DNA from: an uncultured Clostridia bacterium
Lineage (GTDB): Bacteria > Bacillota_A > Clostridia > Oscillospirales > Oscillospiraceae
Assembly: GCA_947166955.1 (NCBI GenBank)
Contig: CAMVGI010000029.1
Span: 1-9,200, forward strand
Direction of reading: 5' to 3'
DNA length: 9,200 bases
A program made the translations under genes and the position numbers. The notes beneath the pieces are model-generated. The model saw only the letters and a program-made list of their open reading frames with translations. It was not told the origin of the DNA and did no database searches. Of this stretch, positions 6,652 through 9,200 are shown piece after piece. Within the stretch, counting starts at the first letter, position 1. Each line of letters starts with the position of its first letter.

Positions 6652-6936
6652 ATGGAAATCGAAAAAGCGCATCTGGTCGAAGCGACTGCCGGACGCGAAA
6701 AGGGCAAGCCCTTCTTCGTCCTTGAGACCGACGGGGAGTACGTCTTCCTCGCGGACGGCAAGAGCCGGCGCGTCGAGGCACCGAAGCGGAAAAAGCGAAA
6801 GCACGTCCGCTTCCTCACGCTTACCGAAGGCCGCGTCGTGGAAAAGATCAGAGAAAACGAACGAATCACCAACAGCGAACTTCGCAAAGCCATCGCCGCC
6901 TACAGCGGCACAGACAATTCCGACCAGGAGGGATAA
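6652..6936 (+). CDS. KOW-domain RNA-binding protein, L14e/L6e/L27e-like
   Basis: This 94-residue protein belongs to a small Firmicutes family found between map and infA; the positional counterpart in Bacillus subtilis is ybzG (rlbA). Residues 8-40 form a KOW-type beta domain (LVEATAGREKGKPFFVLE...VFLADGKSRRVE), with the KOW glycine context AGREKGKPF. A very basic segment follows (PKRKKRKHVRF, 45-54), and an acidic or helical tail (KIRENERITNSELRKAIAAY). The fold and the basic patch suggest RNA or ribosome binding; the exact role is not known to me. ATG 6652 is chosen because GAGGTGA at 6640-6646 stands five bases upstream. A GTG at 6643 would add three residues. The gene lies 10 bases after map and 3 bases before infA. 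Confidence 0.85.
   Translation: MEIEKAHLVEATAGREKGKPFFVLETDGEYVFLADGKSRRVEAPKRKKRKHVRFLTLTEGRVVEKIRENERITNSELRKAIAAYSGTDNSDQEG
6926..6931 (+). promoter_or_regulatory. Ribosome binding site of infA
   Basis: AGGAGG stands eight bases before TTG 6940, overlapping the end of the KOW gene. It supports the non-ATG start of infA. Confidence 0.8.
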
Positions 6937-6939
6937 CAC

Positions 6940-7158
6940 TTGGCAAAATCCGACATGATCGAAGTGGAAGGCACGGTCGTCGAGTCCCTGCCCAACACCA
7001 CATTCCAGGTAGACATCGGAAACGGGCACACGATCCTCGCCCACATTTCCGGCAAGCTCAGAATGAATTTCATTAGGATCCTGCCCGGTGACAAGGTTAC
7101 GGTGGAGATGTCCCCCTACGACCTTACCCGCGGTCGGATCACATGGCGTACCAAGTAA
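6940..7158 (+). CDS. infA: Translation initiation factor IF-1 (TTG start)
   Basis: IF-1 occupies the A site of the small subunit during initiation. The 72-residue product is one S1-like OB-fold domain of standard length. It begins [19 protein letters not shown] and contains [44 protein letters not shown], nearly identical to Bacillus IF-1. The start codon is TTG at 6940: the family N-terminus MAK..MIEVEG begins exactly there, and AGGAGG lies eight bases upstream. The in-frame ATG at codon 6 would cut off conserved residues. It lies in the usual place before rpmJ. Confidence 0.96.
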   Translation: MAKSDMIEVEGTVVESLPNTTFQVDIGNGHTILAHISGKLRMNFIRILPGDKVTVEMSPYDLTRGRITWRTK

Positions 7159-7187
7159 CTTAGGACAGGATAAATGGAGGTTCCAAC

Positions 7188-7301
7188 ATGAAAGTAAGAC
7201 CGTCCGTGAAGCCCATGTGCGAGAAGTGCAAGATCATTCGCCGCAAAGGCCGTGTCATGGTCATCTGCGAGAATCCGAAGCACAAGCAGCGCCAGGGCTG
7301 A
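7188..7301 (+). CDS. rpmJ: Ribosomal protein bL36 (L36), zinc-binding form
   Basis: bL36 is the smallest protein of the large subunit. The 37-residue product starts [14 protein letters not shown] and ends [12 protein letters not shown], differing from Bacillus L36 at only a few positions. The zinc ligands C11, C14, C27 and H32 are all present, so this is the C+ form. The start is ATG 7188 with TGGAGG at 7175-7180; the stop is TGA 7299-7301. It follows infA by 29 bases and precedes rpsM by 21, the standard order. Confidence 0.97.
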   Translation: MKVRPSVKPMCEKCKIIRRKGRVMVICENPKHKQRQG

Positions 7302-7322
7302 GAGAATTGGAGGTAAAAGAGA

Positions 7323-7691
7323 ATGGCACGTATTGCCGGTATTGACCTGCCGAAGGACAAGCGCATTGAGATCGGCTTGACCTACATCTACGGCATTGGC
7401 AGAAAGAGCGCCTGCGACATCCTCGAAAAAGCTGGCGTCAACCCCGATACCCGCGTCAAGGATCTCACCGACGCGGAGGAAGCGAAGCTGCGTGAGGTCA
7501 TCGACCACGGCTACATCGTCGAGGGCGACCTGCGCCGCCAGACCGCGCTGGACATCAAGCGCCTGAGCGAGATCGGCTGCTATCGCGGCACCCGTCATCG
7601 CCGCGGCCTGCCTGTCCGCGGCCAGCGCAGCAAGACCAACGCGCGCACCCGCAAGGGCCCCAAGAAGACCATCGCGAACAAGAAGAAGTAA
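7323..7691 (+). CDS. rpsM: Ribosomal protein uS13 (S13)
   Basis: uS13 sits at the top of the head of the small subunit, contacts the P-site tRNA and forms bridges to the large subunit. The 122-residue product has normal length: [30 protein letters not shown] at the start, a helix-two-turns-helix region, and the basic tail [38 protein letters not shown] at 7309-7314 precedes ATG 7323. It opens the classic rpsM-rpsK-rpsD-rpoA run of the alpha operon. Confidence 0.97.
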   Translation: MARIAGIDLPKDKRIEIGLTYIYGIGRKSACDILEKAGVNPDTRVKDLTDAEEAKLREVIDHGYIVEGDLRRQTALDIKRLSEIGCYRGTRHRRGLPVRGQRSKTNARTRKGPKKTIANKKK

Positions 7692-7707
7692 GGAGGGAGA
7701 ATTTTAA

Positions 7708-8118
7708 ATGGCTACTGCTAAGTCTGCTGCCGGCGGCAAGAAGGTCGTCCGCCGTCGTCGCGAGAAGAAGAACGTAGAACGCGGTCAGGTCCATATCCGT
7801 TCTTCCTTCAACAATACCATGGTCACCGTGACCGATTCCCAGGGCAACGCCCTTTCCTGGGCTTCCTCGGGCGGCCTCGGTTTCCGTGGCAGCAAGAAGT
7901 CCACTCCGTTCGCCGCGCAGAGCGCCGCCGAGACGGCCGCCACCGCCGCCATGGAGCATGGCCTCAAGAGCGTCGAGGTCTTTGTCAAGGGCCCCGGCCA
8001 GGGCCGTGAAGCCGCGATCCGCGCCCTTCAGGCCGTCGGCCTTGAGGTCACGATGATCAAGGACGTCACCCCCATCCCGCACAACGGCTGCCGTCCCCCG
8101 AAGCGCCGCCGCGTCTGA
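7708..8118 (+). CDS. rpsK: Ribosomal protein uS11 (S11)
   Basis: uS11 lies on the platform of the small subunit near the mRNA exit and the E site. The 136-residue product is a few residues longer than usual at its basic N-terminus ([33 protein letters not shown]). Hallmarks are [39 protein letters not shown] and the C-terminal [14 protein letters not shown]. It starts at ATG 7708 after AAGGAGGGA. The stop is TGA immediately followed by an in-frame TAA (8119-8121). Confidence 0.97.
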   Translation: MATAKSAAGGKKVVRRRREKKNVERGQVHIRSSFNNTMVTVTDSQGNALSWASSGGLGFRGSKKSTPFAAQSAAETAATAAMEHGLKSVEVFVKGPGQGREAAIRALQAVGLEVTMIKDVTPIPHNGCRPPKRRRV

Positions 8119-8139
8119 TAAGAAGGAGGAAAAGATACA

Positions 8140-8751
8140 ATGGCTAAGAATACTCAGCCCATCGTGAAGCGCTGCAGAGCGCTGGGCATTTCTCCTGCGG
8201 CTATGGGCTATACCGGTAAGACCAAGAGCGAAAGCAACCGCAATCCCAAGGGTCAGATGCGCCGTAAGCAGAGCGAATATGCCCTCCAGCTCAACGAGAA
8301 GCAGAAGGTCAAGTTCGTCTACGGCATTCTGGAAAAGCAGTTCCGCGAGTATTACGAGAAGGCCGCCGTGGCCCCCGGTCAGACCGGCGAAGTGATGCTC
8401 AGCACCATCGAGCGCAGACTTGACAACGTCGTGTACCGTCTCGGCTTCGCCATGACCCGCCGTGAGGCGCGTCAGGCGGTCAACCACGGCCACTTCACCG
8501 TCAACGGCAAGCGCGTCAACATCCCGTCCTATCTCGTGAAGGTCGGCGACGTGATCGAGGTTTCGGAGAAGAGCCGTTCCTCCGTCATGTTCAAGCGCCT
8601 CACCGGCGAGGATGCGCCCGTCTTTACCGTGCCGACCTGGCTCGAGCGCGAGAAGAACACCCTCAAGGGCAAGGTCGTTCGCATGCCCGCCCGCGAGGAT
8701 ATCGACCTCCCGATCGAGGAGCACCTGATCGTCGAGTTGTACTCGAAGTAA
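8140..8751 (+). CDS. rpsD: Ribosomal protein uS4 (S4), form without zinc knuckle
   Basis: uS4 is a primary 16S rRNA-binding protein that starts small-subunit assembly, and in several bacteria it regulates its own operon. The 203-residue product has the normal length. An S4 RNA-binding domain covers about residues 92-155 ([42 protein letters not shown]), and the C-terminus is the conserved [13 protein letters not shown]. The N-terminal region, [24 protein letters not shown], has a single cysteine (C12) and so lacks the four-cysteine zinc site found in other S4 proteins. It starts at ATG 8140 with AAGGAGGA upstream. The position before rpoA is normal for many Clostridia but differs from Bacillus, where rpsD is elsewhere. 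Confidence 0.97.
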   Translation: MAKNTQPIVKRCRALGISPAAMGYTGKTKSESNRNPKGQMRRKQSEYALQLNEKQKVKFVYGILEKQFREYYEKAAVAPGQTGEVMLSTIERRLDNVVYRLGFAMTRREARQAVNHGHFTVNGKRVNIPSYLVKVGDVIEVSEKSRSSVMFKRLTGEDAPVFTVPTWLEREKNTLKGKVVRMPAREDIDLPIEEHLIVELYSK

Positions 8752-8777
8752 TCGGGGGAAACCCTCACCACGCGTAT

Positions 8778-8809
8778 TTTATCAATGCGGCTCACGCCGC
8801 GTTGATAAA
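8778..8809 (+). other. Strong 14-bp hairpin between rpsD and rpoA
   Basis: TTTATCAATGCGGC (8778-8791) pairs with GCCGCGTTGATAAA (8796-8809) around a TCAC loop, with one G-U wobble and no bulge. This is the strongest short hairpin I found in a gap. The next bases are CCCCAATGCCTTTG, without a T-run, so it does not look like a standard intrinsic terminator. It could be a processing or stability element, a weak attenuator or a protein-binding site on the mRNA ahead of rpoA. No supported gene lies in the surrounding gap (8752-8872). Confidence 0.7.
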
Positions 8810-8856
8810 CCCCAATGCCTTTGTTTGCGCAGCCGCGGACAATGGCAAAAATGATT

Positions 8857-8864
8857 AAGGAGGG
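8857..8864 (+). promoter_or_regulatory. Ribosome binding site of rpoA
   Basis: AAGGAGGG holds a full AGGAGG core nine bases before TTG 8873. It decides the rpoA start, because no in-frame ATG or GTG lies nearby. Confidence 0.8.
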
Positions 8865-8872
8865 TAACTGCT

Positions 8873-9200
8873 TTGGTTGAAATTGAAAAGCCCCAGATCG
8901 AGTGCATTGAAGACCCGGAAAACAGCACCTACGGCAAATTCGTCGTCGAGCCGCTCGAACGCGGCTACGGCATCACGCTCGGCAACGCGCTGCGCCGCAT
9001 TCTGCTCTCGTCCCTGCCCGGTACGGCAGCTACCACGATCAAGATCGCAGGCGTGCAGCACGAGTTCTCCACCGTCCCCGGCGTCAAGGAGGACGTGACG
9101 GAGATCGTGCTCAACATCAAGGGCCTGATCGCCAAGCTCGACGGCGCGGAGACCGTTAAGACCGTTTATATCGAGGCCGTCGGCCCCTGCGAGGTCACCG
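8873..9200 (+). CDS. rpoA: RNA polymerase alpha subunit, N-terminal part (TTG start)
   Basis: The alpha subunit forms the dimer on which RNA polymerase assembles, and it contacts activators and UP elements. The first 109 codons are in the window; the gene runs off the right edge. The product begins [50 protein letters not shown], the conserved dimerisation and assembly region (residues about 22-50), followed by [25 protein letters not shown]. The start is TTG 8873: the family N-terminus (M-x-EIEKP) begins exactly there, with AGGAGG nine bases upstream. rplQ would be expected next, beyond the window. Confidence 0.96.
   Translation, partial: MVEIEKPQIECIEDPENSTYGKFVVEPLERGYGITLGNALRRILLSSLPGTAATTIKIAGVQHEFSTVPGVKEDVTEIVLNIKGLIAKLDGAETVKTVYIEAVGPCEVT

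Noticed and set aside
8778..8830. The rpsD-rpoA hairpin as a rho-independent terminator.
   Set aside because: The stem is followed by CCCCAATGCC rather than a T-run, and rpoA needs transcription through it.

Overview
The window is an uninterrupted run of the spc and alpha ribosomal-protein operons, all on the + strand. It starts in the last 30 codons of rplN and ends in the N-terminal domain of rpoA. The order is rplN', rplX, rplE, rpsN, rpsH, rplF, rplR, rpsE, rpmD, rplO, secY, adk, map, a KOW-domain RNA-binding protein gene, infA, rpmJ, rpsM, rpsK, rpsD, rpoA'. Several traits point to a GC-rich member of the Clostridia, probably in the Oscillospiraceae/Ruminococcaceae area: third codon positions are mostly G or C, nearly every gene has an AGGAGG-type ribosome binding site, S14 is the short zinc-binding form, a KOW gene sits between map and infA, and rpsD lies in the alpha operon. 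The lineage is inferred from gene order and sequence style; no search was run.

Region by region: 1-1178 carries the end of uL14, then uL24, uL5 and zinc-type uS14, with gaps of 12 to 18 bases. Bases 1179-1449 form an unusually long 271-base gap that holds four predicted stem-loops and no convincing gene. Bases 1450-3953 carry uS8, uL6, uL18, uS5, uL30 and uL15, again tightly packed. secY starts on GTG directly after the rplO stop and is followed by adk, map, the KOW gene and infA (3954-7158). Bases 7188-8751 carry bL36, uS13, uS11 and uS4. A 121-base gap with a strong 14-bp hairpin then precedes rpoA, which starts on TTG.

The genes make core parts of both ribosomal subunits, the protein-conducting channel, the enzyme that recycles AMP to ADP, the enzyme that removes initiator methionine, initiation factor IF1 and the RNA polymerase alpha subunit. 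No internal promoter or classic rho-independent terminator is convincing, so long polycistronic transcripts are likely.

This is a housekeeping region and I see no new defence, mobile or biosynthetic system. The points worth a second look are the structured rpsN-rpsH gap, the rpsD-rpoA hairpin, two motif substitutions in adenylate kinase, and the little-studied KOW protein.
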